A stretch of DNA of 44,975 bases from CAZWCX01 sp964632945 (GCA_964632945.1 CAZWCX010000054.1:1-44975); one strand, 5' to 3'; counted from the first letter of the stretch, positions 1 through 9,294 are shown. The notes: generated by a model from the sequence alone, not told the origin. A program made the numbers and translations.

Positions 1-53
1 CGCGAAAATCGCCTCGGCCGAACCTAGGATCTCAAGATTGAAGACCCACTAGT
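1..53. repeat. Left copy of window-terminal inverted repeat
   Basis: The reverse complement of this segment starts ACTAGTGGG and ends TTTTCGCG, as does the right end of the window (44924-44975). I count 42 identical columns of 53, with one gap. The repeat starts at the TAG stop of the leftmost gene and runs outward to the first base. It may continue beyond the window. It could be a true terminal inverted repeat, a dispersed repeat at which the assembly stopped, or a shared 3'-end element. Confidence 0.7.
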
Positions 54-1599
54 CGAGGGTGTCCCAGTCCGCGTCCGCCGGCCAAAGCGCCTCGTCCGGA
101 AGCGACTCGGGATCGGCGATCCTCCGCCCGCGCAGCCCGTGGACGATCCGCTCGCGGGCCTCCGCGCGGGAGATGCCGTACCATTTGGACGCCCGCCAGG
201 CCTGGAACTCGAGAAAGTTCACCGACCGCGCGCGCTTCAGGTGACGGTGCGCGGCGCGCAGGAACTGCTCCGCCGTCGGCTTGTTCCGGGACCGGTGAGA
301 ACGCAAATCGATCGCCAGGCGCGCCACCGCGACCTCTTGCGGGTCCTCCGGACCCGGCGCCGTCAGTCCACCGCCGACGGTCGGCAGGGGGGAAATCAGC
401 AGGTCCACCGGAATGCGCGCGCGCGGTCGCACCCCCAAGTGCTTCTGCATGGCGCGATACACGTAGCCGCGGGTCTTGCGCTTCCACCCGCCGAGAATCG
501 GCTGCAGCGTGTTCGGACTGGTCTCATATCCCATCCGGCGGATGGTGCGAGCCAAGGTCAGCGCCAGCCGGCGCAGGCTGAAGTCCGGGTGCGCCGCAAG
601 GAATTGACGCGCCATCGTCACGATCGGATCGGCCCGCACCCACCCCAGGTCCGCCGCCCGCCGCAGATCCGCCTCCGTCGGCGCCTCCGCCGGCCCGCCG
701 GACAACGCCTCCGGGCACTCCCGCCCGATCATCTGCTCCAGAACCGCGAGGATCCCGGCACGCACTCGCCGCGTGCGTCCATTCACGAGATTCTGCAAGT
801 GATGAAGTCCCACCCGCCGTCCTCCCGCGCGAAGCGCCTCCTGCACCCGCAAGGCCAACGCCCGGGAGGAGGCTTCCCGACGGTGCATCCGCCAAAGCAG
901 GCAAAGTCGGCGAAACCGGCCCGCGTCGACGAAATCCCGGGCCTCGATCGAACGGCGTACTTCGGTTTCGAGTTCCGCCCAGCGCGCCCGCGCTTCCGCC
1001 TCGGAGCCGATCCCCTGGGCGCGGAGGCACTCCAGCAGCGCCTCCCGCACCTGCGGCTGGACCAGCCGCTTCTTCCCGGCCAGCGCCCCCTGCAGGGAGT
1101 CGACGTTGACGGAGATCCCCCGACCGGCCAGCATCTCGTACAACCGGCAGGCCAGGGAGCGCTTCGACGAACCGGGATTCCCGTGCAGCCACAGCTGCGC
1201 CAGCGGCAGGATCCGCCTCACGGCCAGGTACTCCGGCGCATGGTCCGCCGGATTCCATCCCGGCACGACAACCCGCAACTCCGCGCGCAATTGCTCCGGC
1301 GTCCGCTGACCGCTCCCCACCCCCAGCAGGGCCTCCAGCGAACTCTCCAACTCCGGCGGCACGGTGTCGATCGTCCCCGCCAACTGGCGCTTCAAGGTCC
1401 GCTCATGGAACCGAATCCCCCCCGATTCCAGCCGCCGCCCCAATTCCCGCGCCAGCGCGCCCCGCGACCAGTCCGGATGCTCGCGCAGGAACAGGGCCGC
1501 CAGGGCGCGGAAGTACCCCCCCGGCAGACGTTCCAGCGAGCCATGGATCCGCTCCTCCGCCTCCGCACGGGGTGCCGTCATCCGGGATTCGAAGTCCAT
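49..1599 (-). CDS. Unknown protein with four HTH-like internal repeats
   Basis: A 516-residue protein of a family I do not recognise. The start at 1599 is chosen because GAGGAGG lies about 7 nt upstream; a TTG at 1650 would add 17 residues. Four diverged copies of a ~60-residue module sit at about residues 30-93, 130-192, 230-291 and 325-389. Each has a hydrophobic helix, an S-x-R-x-LA-x-R-L-like helix, a short G-containing turn, a T/S-L-(K/Q) helix and a closing L-x-G, followed by a basic stretch (KRQLAG, LQGALAGKK, LQNLVNGR, LQPILGGWKR). The pattern resembles the helix-turn-helix fold of repressor-like proteins. The last ~80 residues form a basic region rich in Arg. No signal peptide or membrane segment is seen, so a cytoplasmic nucleic-acid-binding role is inferred. 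Its TAG stop lies inside the terminal repeat. Confidence 0.75.
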   Translation of the reverse strand: MDFESRMTAPRAEAEERIHGSLERLPGGYFRALAALFLREHPDWSRGALARELGRRLESGGIRFHERTLKRQLAGTIDTVPPELESSLEALLGVGSGQRTPEQLRAELRVVVPGWNPADHAPEYLAVRRILPLAQLWLHGNPGSSKRSLACRLYEMLAGRGISVNVDSLQGALAGKKRLVQPQVREALLECLRAQGIGSEAEARARWAELETEVRRSIEARDFVDAGRFRRLCLLWRMHRREASSRALALRVQEALRAGGRRVGLHHLQNLVNGRTRRVRAGILAVLEQMIGRECPEALSGGPAEAPTEADLRRAADLGWVRADPIVTMARQFLAAHPDFSLRRLALTLARTIRRMGYETSPNTLQPILGGWKRKTRGYVYRAMQKHLGVRPRARIPVDLLISPLPTVGGGLTAPGPEDPQEVAVARLAIDLRSHRSRNKPTAEQFLRAAHRHLKRARSVNFLEFQAWRASKWYGISRAEARERIVHGLRGRRIADPESLPDEALWPADADWDTLD

Positions 1600-1717
1600 G
1601 GGGCGGCCTCCTCGATGGGCGAGCCAGGAAATCCGTTGGGGACTCACCAAATTAGCAACTATCGTACCCTGGATTTTTGCGGTAATTGGCCCACCGGAGG
1701 CGGTTCTTCCCCTTGAG

Positions 1718-1753
1718 ATCGCTGTTTTTTTGGTGTAGCATCAAAAAAGCGAT
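1718..1753 (+). promoter_or_regulatory. Hairpin reaching into the start codon of the sigma-54 activator
   Basis: ATCGCT at 1718-1723 can pair with AGCGAT at 1748-1753, with a T-run pairing an A-run inside and a short TAG loop. The right arm contains the first two bases of the ATG at 1752, and no Shine-Dalgarno sequence is evident. In RNA this would hide the start codon; as DNA it also looks like a terminator stem. The rest of the 1600-1751 gap between the divergent genes is comparatively AT-rich and should hold both promoters, but no clear -35/-10 pair is visible. Confidence 0.4.
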
Positions 1754-3981
1754 GAATGATGCGCCCCCTCCGTCGCCGACGGCATCGGCCCAGCTTGAGA
1801 TCCTGACCCAAACCACCCGACTCATCAATGCCGGGCAGGCCTTGGAGTACGTCGTGGGGGTGCTGCACCAGGAGTTGGGACGGGTGATGTCGTGCGGGCG
1901 CCTGTCCTTGCGCTTTCTGTCCCCGGAAACCGGGGAGGTGCGGGTCGGTCCGGTGTGCGCACCCGGTCCGTTGCTGCTGGGGTCGGGATTTCGGGAAGAG
2001 GCGCCGGGCGGGGCGATCCCGCCGGTCCCGGTGGGGCGCGGGACGGCGAGGCTCGACCTCGAGCGCGGATGGGGGGCGGGGGGGGGCGACCCCGCGGGCC
2101 GGGGGGGGGGGGGGGCGGGGGGGGCGCGACCTGGCGGGGGGGGGGGGGGGGGGGGGGGGGGGGGAGCGGGTCCGGTTGCTGCGCGCGGAAGGGTGGCGGT
2201 CGAGCCTGACGGCGGTGATGACGGTCGACGGGCATGTGGTGGGTGCGCTCGACCTCTTGGCACCCGAAGCGGACGCCTACGATTCCTCCGACGAGGCATT
2301 TGCGGGGGCGCTGGCCGGGCTGCTGGCAATCCTGGTCGAGCGTGGAGACCTGCTGTCGGCGCGCCTGGCCGACCAGCGGAGGCTGGAAGAGGCGCGCACG
2401 TTCCGGGAGACGTACGAGGCACGGCTGGCTGCCGAGGTGGCCCGGCAGACCGCGGAGCTGCGCCGGACGGAGCAGACGCAGAAGATTCTGCTGGAAATCG
2501 CCAAGGCGATGCACAGCACGCTGGATCTCAAACACGTCTTTCACACGCTGGTGAACTCGCTGCGGCCGGTGATGGCGTTCGAGCGCGCGAGCATCCTGAT
2601 GATCTCCGAGGATCATCGGGTGCTGCGGTTCCGCGAATTGGAGCCGCCGGAGCGGGAGTTTCTCGGCCGCGACTCGGTGATTCCCCTCGAAGGGAGCGCC
2701 GCGGGCCGGGCGATTCGCGAGGCCCGGCCGTTGGTGACGCCGGACCTGGAGACCGGATCGGTCTACTACGAGGACTCGTTCCTGCGCCGCGCCGGGATCC
2801 GCAGCCGCGCGATCATCCCCCTCTTCGTCCAACAGCGGCCGATCGGCACGCTCAACCTGGCGTGCAACAGTCCAAATCGATTCTCCTCCGAGGACATCGA
2901 CTTCCTGGCCCAGCTCGCCGAGCAGATCAGCTGCGCGGTGGCCAATTCCGAGGCCTATCGGGAGATCGAGAAGCTCAAGAACCGGTTGCAGGCGGAAAAC
3001 GTGCAGTTGCGCGAAGTGATGGTGCGTTCGCCGCTCTTGAGCGACCTGGTGGGAGAGAGCGCGCCCTGGCGCCGGGTGCTCCAGCAGGTCGACATGGTCG
3101 CGCCCACGGACGCGACGGTGCTGATCCGGGGGGAGACGGGTACGGGGAAGGAGCTGATTGCGCGCGCGATCCATCGCCTGTCGCCGCGCGCGAACAAGCC
3201 GTTCGTGGCGATCAACTGCGCGGCGCTCACGCCCGAGCTGATCGCCAGCGAGTTGTTCGGCCACGAGCGGGGCAGTTTCACGGGCGCGCTGCAGCGGAAG
3301 CTCGGCCGGCTGGAACTGGCCGACGGGGGCACCTTCTTTCTCGACGAGGTCGCGGAACTGCCGGCAGACATGCAGGTAAAGCTCCTCCGTGTCCTCCAGG
3401 AGCGCGAGTTCGAACGGGTCGGCGGAACGCAGACCATCAAGGTGGACGTGCGTCTCGTGACGGCGACCAACCGCAATCTGGAGGTGGAGAGGGAGGAGGG
3501 CCGGTTCCGCGACGACCTCTATTTCCGGCTCAACGTGTTTCCGATCCTCGTTCCACCGCTGCGCGAGCGGGTGGAGGACATCGAGCCGCTATTGCACTAC
3601 TTCCTTCGCCGTTGCGCCCAGAAGCTCCGGCGCGCCTTCGACCATGTGGACGCCGCGACGCTGGAGCGATGCCGGCGATATCCGTGGCCCGGAAATGTGC
3701 GAGAATTGGAGAATCTCGTGGAGCGATCGGTTATCCTGTGTCCTGGGCCGGCGTTCCAGTTGGATCCGCAGCCCGACGGTTTTTCGCACTCCGGCGGAGT
3801 CGGGTCGGTCCCGACGCTGCAGGATTCGGTGCGGGACCACCTGGTGCGGGCGCTGCGCAAGACCCGGGGCAAGATCTACGGCCGCGACGGGGCGGCGGAA
3901 CTCTTGGGCTTGAAACCGCCCACGTTGCAGGCGAAGATGAAGAAGTACGGCCTGGACAGACGCGACTATCTGCGAGGATGA
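1752..3981 (+). CDS. FhlA-like sigma-54-dependent activator with GAF domains (frameshifted in assembly)
   Basis: A transcription activator that would use ATP to remodel sigma-54 RNA polymerase. It opens in one frame (ATG 1752, GAF-like sequence to about 2050), crosses a G-rich tract, and continues in another frame from about 2165. The second part has the rest of GAF 1, a coiled helix, a second GAF (about 2480-2960) and the AAA+ core. That core shows Walker A GETGTGKE at 3130-3153, the sigma-54 contact loop as GSFTGA (3271-3288) instead of GAFTGA, and Walker B GGTFFLDEV. A C-terminal Fis-type HTH ends KPPTLQAKMKKYGL. The two halves fit as one protein of about 740 residues, so the break is most likely an assembly error. 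Its stop overlaps the next start (ATGA), so it is translationally coupled to the histidine kinase. With no phosphoreceiver domain, control by a ligand at the GAF domains is likely. Confidence 0.82.
2071..2164. repeat. Poly-G low-complexity tract inside the GAF coding region
   Basis: The segment is almost pure G on the + strand, with a 15-base run at 2101-2115 and a 29-base run at 2136-2164. The reading frame changes across it. Runs this long are unexpected in a GAF domain and resemble sequencer or assembly artefacts. Its true length cannot be known from this sequence. Confidence 0.8.
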
Positions 3982-5582
3982 CAGGCGGGGATCCCTGGCC
4001 TTCTTCGACGGACGGCGAAATGACCCACGTGAAGAGCGACGACAGCCCGGAGGCGTATCGGGCCTGGATCAAGAACGTATCCGACGTATTGACCGTGTTG
4101 GACGATTCGTGCCGGATCGTCTACGAGAGTCCGGCGGGGGTTCGGGTTCTGGGAATCGAATCGTCCCAGCGGGTGGGGACCGACTTCTTCGCCGGAATCC
4201 ATCCCGAGGACACCCCGCGGGTCCGCGAAATCCTGGCCGCCGCCCTGGCGACACCGGGGCTTCCCCTCTCCGTGGAATTGCGCCACCGCAAGAGCGACGG
4301 CGCCTGGCGCGACCTGGAGACGGTAGGGCAGGCCTCGAACGACCCGGCGGGCAATCTCCGGCTCTTCGTCATCTCCCGGGACATCACCGAGCGCAAACGG
4401 GCCCAGGCCGAACGCTCCCGCCGGGAAGAGCAACAGCGGTCGGCGCAGAAAATGGAGGCGATCGGCCGCCTCGCCGGCGGAATCGCCCACGAGTACAACA
4501 ACCTCCTCACGGCGATTCTCGGGCATACCGACCTCGGGTTGGCATCGCTGCCGGCCGGGCACACCGTCCGCCGCAATCTGGAAAAGGTGAAGCACGCCGC
4601 CCAGCGGGCCTCCGCGCTCACCTGCCAGCTGCTGGCCTTCGGCGGCCGTCAGATCCTGCGCCCGCGCGTGCTCAGCCTGAACGACGTGATCCGCTCGACC
4701 GCCGCCATGCTGCGCCCGCTCATCGGCGAGGACATCCACCTCACGCTCGACCTCGACGCCGCGCTCGGCCCGGTGAACTCCGATGCGGGCCAGATCGAGC
4801 AGGTGCTCATGAACCTGGCGCTCAACGCCCGCGATGCCATGCCCCGCGGCGGGTCTTTCGTCATCGCGACCGGCCACACCGAGCTGGATTCCGCCGTGGC
4901 GCAGCGGTTGGGCGTACCGCCGGGATCCTACATCCAGATGACCGTGAAAGACTCCGGCCGGGGAATCCCCCCGGAGGTCATGCCGCGCGTGTTCGAGCCG
5001 TTCTTCACCACCAAGGAAGCGGGCAAGGGCACCGGCCTCGGCCTGTCCACCGTGTACGGAATCGTTCGCCAGAGCGGCGGTGCGATCGAGGTGGAAAGCC
5101 CTCCCGGTTCCGGCGCGGTCTTCCGCATCTACCTGCCGATCTCCCTGGATTTCGAGGCCACGCCCGCCGCCCCCGAAACGCACGTCCCGCCGGCGCGTCC
5201 CACGCTCCTGGTGGTCGAGGACGAAACCTCGGTGCGGGAACTGGTCTGCGAGATCCTGCGCGCCGAGGGATATACGGTCCTCGAGGCGGCCGACGGCGCG
5301 GGCGCGCTCGAGCAACTGGCGTCCCACGACGGCGAGGTCAAGTTGCTCGTCACCGACGTGGTGCTGCCGCGGATGGGCGGTCCCGAGGTCGCCGAGCGAC
5401 TCCAGCGCGAGCGTCCCGGCCTCAAGGTCCTCTACATGTCCGGCTACTCGGACGACGTTCGATTCCGTCACGGCGTCGAAGACGCCAGCGCACCGTACCT
5501 GCCCAAGCCGTTCACTCCCGACGCGCTGGTCACGCGCGTCCGCGAATTGCTGGACAGCCCGCCCGGCCGGCGGGGTCCGTAG
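3978..5582 (+). CDS. Hybrid sensor histidine kinase (PAS-HisKA-HATPase-REC)
   Basis: A 534-residue soluble hybrid kinase. A PAS domain covers about residues 25-140 and ends in the usual FVISRDITERK. The HisKA helix carries the phospho-accepting His171 in GGIAHEYNNLL. The ATPase domain shows the N box (NLALNARDAM), G1 (DSGRGI), F box (FEPFFTTK) and G2 (GTGLGLSTVYG). A C-terminal receiver has acidic residues VVEDE, phospho-acceptor Asp460 in TDVVLP, and Lys in LPKPF. No transmembrane segment is seen, so it likely senses a cytoplasmic signal. The ATG at 3978 overlaps the TGA of the sigma-54 activator; an inner ATG at 4020 is the alternative start. The two probably form one operon, but the activator lacks a receiver domain, so a direct phosphorelay to it is not supported. 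Confidence 0.92.
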   Translation: MTGGDPWPSSTDGEMTHVKSDDSPEAYRAWIKNVSDVLTVLDDSCRIVYESPAGVRVLGIESSQRVGTDFFAGIHPEDTPRVREILAAALATPGLPLSVELRHRKSDGAWRDLETVGQASNDPAGNLRLFVISRDITERKRAQAERSRREEQQRSAQKMEAIGRLAGGIAHEYNNLLTAILGHTDLGLASLPAGHTVRRNLEKVKHAAQRASALTCQLLAFGGRQILRPRVLSLNDVIRSTAAMLRPLIGEDIHLTLDLDAALGPVNSDAGQIEQVLMNLALNARDAMPRGGSFVIATGHTELDSAVAQRLGVPPGSYIQMTVKDSGRGIPPEVMPRVFEPFFTTKEAGKGTGLGLSTVYGIVRQSGGAIEVESPPGSGAVFRIYLPISLDFEATPAAPETHVPPARPTLLVVEDETSVRELVCEILRAEGYTVLEAADGAGALEQLASHDGEVKLLVTDVVLPRMGGPEVAERLQRERPGLKVLYMSGYSDDVRFRHGVEDASAPYLPKPFTPDALVTRVRELLDSPPGRRGP

Positions 5583-5589
5583 TCGCGCC

Positions 5590-6915
5590 ATGGACGCCGA
5601 CGCCGGTTCCGCCCTCCTCTGGGCCCGGCTGCAAATGGCGTTCACGCTCGGTTATCACATCGTCGTCGCCTGCCTCGGCGTGGGGCTCCCCGTGCTCCTG
5701 CTGTGGGCGGAGGCGCAGTCCCTGCGCACCGGGGACGCCGGGTGGAAGGAACTCGCCCGGCGCTGGTCCAAGGCATTCGCCGTCCTGTTCGCCCTCGGCG
5801 CGGTGTCGGGCACCGTGCTTTCGTTCGAACTCGGGCTGCTTTGGCCGGAGTTCATGGGGCGCTTCGGAGGGGTCATCGGCCTCTCGTTCACGCTCGAGGG
5901 GTTCGCCTTTTTCCTCGAGGCGATTTTCGTGGGCATTTACCTGTACTCCTGGGACCGGCTTTCGCCGCGATGGCACTGGCTCACGGGTGTGCCGATCGCG
6001 ATCTCCGGGGTCGCGTCCGCGTGGTTCGTGGTGACCGCGAATTCCTGGATGAACGTCCCGCGCGGCTTCCGCCTCGAGGACGGTCGGGTGGTCGACGCGG
6101 ATCCGATCGCCGCCATGCTCAACCCGGCGACCGGGGCGCAGACCGCCCACATGATCGTGGCGGCCTACATGTGCGCCGGATTCGTGGTCGCTTCCGCCTA
6201 CGCCTGGCGCCGGCTGCGGGGAGAGGACGGCCCCTACGTGCGCCGCGCGATGGCCCTCGGGTTCGCGCTCGGGGCCGTGTTCACGCCGGTGCAGGCCGCG
6301 GTGGGGCACTGGGCCGCGCAGACCGTGGCGGAAACCCAGCCGGTGAAACTCGCGGCGATGGAGGGACAGTTCCGCACCGAGACGCGCGCGCCCCTGCGCC
6401 TCGGCGGCTGGCCGGATCCCGCGACGGGCGAAACTCGCTGGGCCCTGGAAATTCCGGGCGGACTCTCCTGGCTCGCGTACGGCGATGCCGACGCGCGTGT
6501 GCTGGGTCTCAACGACGTCCCGCCGGATGACCGCCCGCCGGTGGCGGTCGTGCATGTGGCCTTCCAGATCATGGTGGGCATCGGCACCGCGCTGCTCGGG
6601 CTGGTCGCCTGGGCCGCTTGGGGACGGATCCGGACCGGCCGGTTGCCGGAGTCGCCCTGGTTCCTCCGCGCGGTAGTCGTCGCGGGGCCCGCCACGGTCG
6701 TTGCCCTCGAAGCCGGCTGGGTGGTGACGGAAGTGGGCCGACAGCCATGGATCGTCCACGAGATCATGCGCACCCGGGATGCGGTGACGCAATCTCCCGG
6801 GGTACCGTGGATCTTCGCGGCGGCGCTCGCAATCTACGCGGTGCTCACCGCGGGTACCTGGACCGTCCTGAGCCGGCTGGCGCGCATCCCGTTGAAGTCG
6901 GAGCCCCGGACGTGA
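5590..6915 (+). CDS. cydA: Cytochrome bd-type quinol oxidase subunit I
   Basis: Catalytic subunit of a bd-type terminal oxidase, which oxidises quinol and reduces O2 to water in the inner membrane. At 441 residues with a short Q-loop it resembles the CioA / cyanide-insensitive branch more than the longer E. coli CydA. Visible family signatures are His23 (GYHIVV) as the likely heme b595 ligand, the His in QTAHMIVAAY and the Met in FQIMVGIG as heme b558 ligands, and the conserved GRQPW near the C-terminus. Multiple hydrophobic helices are evident. It starts 8 nt after the histidine kinase stop and its TGA overlaps the GTG of cydB, so all four genes from 1752 may be one transcript. Such oxidases usually serve at low O2. 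Confidence 0.96.
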   Translation: MDADAGSALLWARLQMAFTLGYHIVVACLGVGLPVLLLWAEAQSLRTGDAGWKELARRWSKAFAVLFALGAVSGTVLSFELGLLWPEFMGRFGGVIGLSFTLEGFAFFLEAIFVGIYLYSWDRLSPRWHWLTGVPIAISGVASAWFVVTANSWMNVPRGFRLEDGRVVDADPIAAMLNPATGAQTAHMIVAAYMCAGFVVASAYAWRRLRGEDGPYVRRAMALGFALGAVFTPVQAAVGHWAAQTVAETQPVKLAAMEGQFRTETRAPLRLGGWPDPATGETRWALEIPGGLSWLAYGDADARVLGLNDVPPDDRPPVAVVHVAFQIMVGIGTALLGLVAWAAWGRIRTGRLPESPWFLRAVVVAGPATVVALEAGWVVTEVGRQPWIVHEIMRTRDAVTQSPGVPWIFAAALAIYAVLTAGTWTVLSRLARIPLKSEPRT

Positions 6916-7910
6916 GCCCCGAAGTGGCGGTCTTCGCGACCCTGGTCGCCGCGCTGACGCTCTATGCGCTCCTCGGCGGCGCGGACTTCGGCGCCGGAGT
7001 GTGGGAGTTCAACACCATCCTGCGTGCGCCGGAACGCGAGCGGGAACTGCTCTACCGCGCGATCGGACCGGTCTGGGAGGCCAACCACGTCTGGCTGATC
7101 TTCGCCATCGTGCTCCTCTTTTCCGGCTTCCCCCTCGCCTTCGCCGCCCTCTCGAGGGCCCTCTGGGTGCCGCTGCTGCTGGCCCTCGTCGGCATCATCT
7201 TCCGCGGCATGGGCTTCGTCCTCCGCTCCTACGCGGCCGGCGAAGTCCGGCAGCAGCAGGCCTGGAGCGCGGTGTTCGCCTTCGCCTCCACCGCCACGCC
7301 CTTTTTCCTCGGCGCGTGCGCCGGCGCGATCGCGTCCGGACGCCTCCGGGCGCACCCGACCACGGAGGAAGTGCTTTGGGGCTGGATCGGTCCCCTGTCG
7401 ATCTGGGGCGCGTTCTTCGGCGTCGGCACCTGCGCCTACCTCGCCGCGGTCTACCTCATCCGCGAGGCCGAAATCGAGGGACTCGCGGACCTCGCCGACC
7501 TCTGGCAACGCCGCGCGATCTCGACCGGCCTCTGGATGGGGGCGCTGTCTGCCGCCGGACTGGGCCTTCTTTGGACCGAGGCGCCCGACCTGCGCGCGGG
7601 GTTCTCGGCTCGCTCCGGGCCCCTCGTGCTGGCGTCGGCGATCTTCGGCACGCTCTCGCTGACGGCGCTCTGGCGCCGGCGCACCAACGCCGCCGTTCTC
7701 TGCGCCGCCCTCACCGTCGCCACCGTGCTTTGGGGGTGGGCCCTGGGGCAGTATCCGGACCTGCTCCCCGGCCAGCTCTCCCTCGAGGAAGCCAAGTCGC
7801 CGGATGCCGTCCTGCGGATGATGCTCGTCGCCACCGCCGTCGGCACGCTCCTCCTGGCCCCCTCGCTGGCCCTGCTGTTTCACCTCTTCAAGGGCCGTCG
7901 CCCGTCGTAA
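6912..7910 (+). CDS. cydB: Cytochrome bd-type quinol oxidase subunit II
   Basis: A 332-residue membrane protein that partners CydA. It begins at a GTG overlapping the cydA stop (GTGA), which couples their translation. Family features are the N-terminal LLGGADFGAGVWEF, the GPVWEANHVWLIF motif and about eight hydrophobic helices. It structurally supports subunit I; no CydX-type small subunit is visible downstream. The gene ends in TAA and is followed by a 215-nt non-coding gap. Confidence 0.96.
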   Translation: MSPEVAVFATLVAALTLYALLGGADFGAGVWEFNTILRAPERERELLYRAIGPVWEANHVWLIFAIVLLFSGFPLAFAALSRALWVPLLLALVGIIFRGMGFVLRSYAAGEVRQQQAWSAVFAFASTATPFFLGACAGAIASGRLRAHPTTEEVLWGWIGPLSIWGAFFGVGTCAYLAAVYLIREAEIEGLADLADLWQRRAISTGLWMGALSAAGLGLLWTEAPDLRAGFSARSGPLVLASAIFGTLSLTALWRRRTNAAVLCAALTVATVLWGWALGQYPDLLPGQLSLEEAKSPDAVLRMMLVATAVGTLLLAPSLALLFHLFKGRRPS

Positions 7911-7999
7911 CTCCCGTCCCGAGCGCAGGCTTCCACGCCTTTTGCGCGGGAATCCGGGAATTCGTGCAGGGATCCGCACGCCGCCGCCGTCTCCTATTC

Positions 8000-8023
8000 C
8001 GAAGCGCTTCGCGTTCACGAACG
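8000..8023. other. Two adjoining hairpins in the gap after cydB
   Basis: CGAAGCGCTTCG at 8000-8011 is a perfect 12-bp palindrome, and CGTTCACGAACG at 8012-8023 is a 5-bp stem with an AC loop. No T-run follows. They may act as a weak terminator or mRNA end for cydAB, or be a short palindromic repeat. The remainder of 7911-8125 shows nothing else I can name. Confidence 0.45.
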
Positions 8024-8125
8024 TTGGGTACGCGGGCTTCGAGGGGGCCAGGACCCGTGAACGGGCTCCCCGGCGCGCGGGACGGGACGGACCAGATTGG
8101 ATCGGTGCGCCAGGAGAGGACCATC

Positions 8126-9109
8126 ATGAATCTTCGACCCAGCATCGAGCGTCATCCGGAACTGTACCTCGTCGGGCTCTCCGCTGCGGGCATCTTCACG
8201 ATCCTGTGCGCGAATCTCGACGTGACGCTGCGCTCCACCCCGGCGGGGGAGACGGCCGCCATGCAATCCGCCGCCGACGTCCGCGAACTCCTGGCCCGCG
8301 CCGGCGCGCCGCGTCAGGATCTTCCGGACCTGACCGGGCGCGTTCGCGCCGACTGGACCCGCGTGGATTCCCCGCGCCGGAATCCGGACGGCACCGCGTA
8401 CTACGCCACCGAGATCGAGCGGATCTTCGTCACCGAGGTCGGGCCCGCGCGACCGCGAACCCCGCGCGACCTCGACCATCTTCCTCCGCCGCTTCCCGCC
8501 GTCACCCTGGCCGCTTCGGAATCGTCCATCGACGTGAGTTGGACGCTGAGCGAGGGCAAGGTCACCCAGACCGCGGCCTTCGAAATCGCCCGCCGCGCGC
8601 TCACCGGTCCGGACGGACGGGAGCGCCCGAACTCGCCGGCCGAGGTCATCGTCCGACTTCCCTTCGGGGACGGTCGCGAGTACCGGGACGCCAAGGTCGA
8701 GCCCGGTTGTACGTACGAGTACGCCGTGCGCACGGTGGACGGCAACCGGACGGCGGAGTCCGCACCGGTCGCCGCGCGAATCCCCCTTCCGTACCGCTTC
8801 CATCTCTCGGGTGTCGCCAACGGGCAGGCCGTGTTCCAAGTGGAGAAGTTCTTCGGGGCGTCTCGCGGCTGGCGGAAAGCCCGCTTCGTCGTCTCCCCGG
8901 GCGGCCCGATCGGCGGACGGCTCGACAGCACGATCTTCGGAGACGAGTTCGGTCCGATCGACTTCTCGACCGGATTCGTCCTGGCGGAGATCCGGCAGGA
9001 GAAATCGGCGTCGGGCGGGCGCGGCTCGCAGGCTGTTGCCCTGCCCCTGACGGTGGTGGAGATCCGAAGCGAGCGTCATGGCAGCCAGATGCTCAGACTC
9101 GAACGGTAA
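8126..9109 (+). CDS. Membrane-anchored FN3-like protein, paralogue of the anti-sigma outer domain
   Basis: A 327-residue protein without a family name I can give. A strong AGGAGAGGA Shine-Dalgarno lies just before the ATG. Residues ~13-31 form a hydrophobic segment that should anchor it in the inner membrane or act as a signal. A fibronectin-III-like beta domain (about 125-230; CTYEYAVRTVDGN resembles the FN3 F-strand) is followed by a second beta region starting YRFHLSGV. That region aligns with the C-terminal part of the putative anti-sigma factor at 9904: FVVSPGGPIGG versus FVVRAGEPIGR, and IDFSTGFVLAEI versus VDFTTGWTLGRV. The shared architecture and the ECF sigma gene between them suggest a common envelope-sensing role, which is inference. 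Confidence 0.75.
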   Translation: MNLRPSIERHPELYLVGLSAAGIFTILCANLDVTLRSTPAGETAAMQSAADVRELLARAGAPRQDLPDLTGRVRADWTRVDSPRRNPDGTAYYATEIERIFVTEVGPARPRTPRDLDHLPPPLPAVTLAASESSIDVSWTLSEGKVTQTAAFEIARRALTGPDGRERPNSPAEVIVRLPFGDGREYRDAKVEPGCTYEYAVRTVDGNRTAESAPVAARIPLPYRFHLSGVANGQAVFQVEKFFGASRGWRKARFVVSPGGPIGGRLDSTIFGDEFGPIDFSTGFVLAEIRQEKSASGGRGSQAVALPLTVVEIRSERHGSQMLRLER

Positions 9110-9127
9110 CAGGGGCACCTGCCCCTG
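9110..9127 (+). terminator. GC hairpin directly after the FN3-like gene
   Basis: CAGGGGC, loop ACCT, GCCCCTG: a perfect 7-bp stem beginning on the base after the TAA. There is no T-run, so it is either a Rho-dependent or weak end, or an mRNA-stabilising stem. Confidence 0.45.
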
Positions 9128-9239
9128 GTTGGCAGGCGGCCCGGGCCGGGAGGAACTTTCCCCCCTTCCGACCCGGGTTCGCCCATTGGCGGGAGGAGCG
9201 TTCCCGGCGGCGGCAGGAGAGTCTTGCCGCGGGCCGGCA

Positions 9240-9248
9240 TGGTATACT
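9240..9248 (+). promoter_or_regulatory. Extended -10 promoter for the ECF sigma operon
   Basis: TGGTATACT fits an extended -10 (TGn plus TATACT, five of six consensus bases). No good -35 sits 17 nt upstream; TTGCCG at 9224-9229 is too close. A start near 9255 would give a 5' leader of about 40 nt before the sigma gene. Confidence 0.4.
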
Positions 9249-9294
9249 GCGTGTCCGTTGCCGACCGGGCAACGACCAGCTTCGAGGACCGTCC

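Noticed and set aside
3978..5582. Direct phosphorelay from the hybrid kinase to the sigma-54 activator next to it
   Set aside because: The activator has GAF domains instead of a receiver, so there is no phosphorylation site to support a direct relay.
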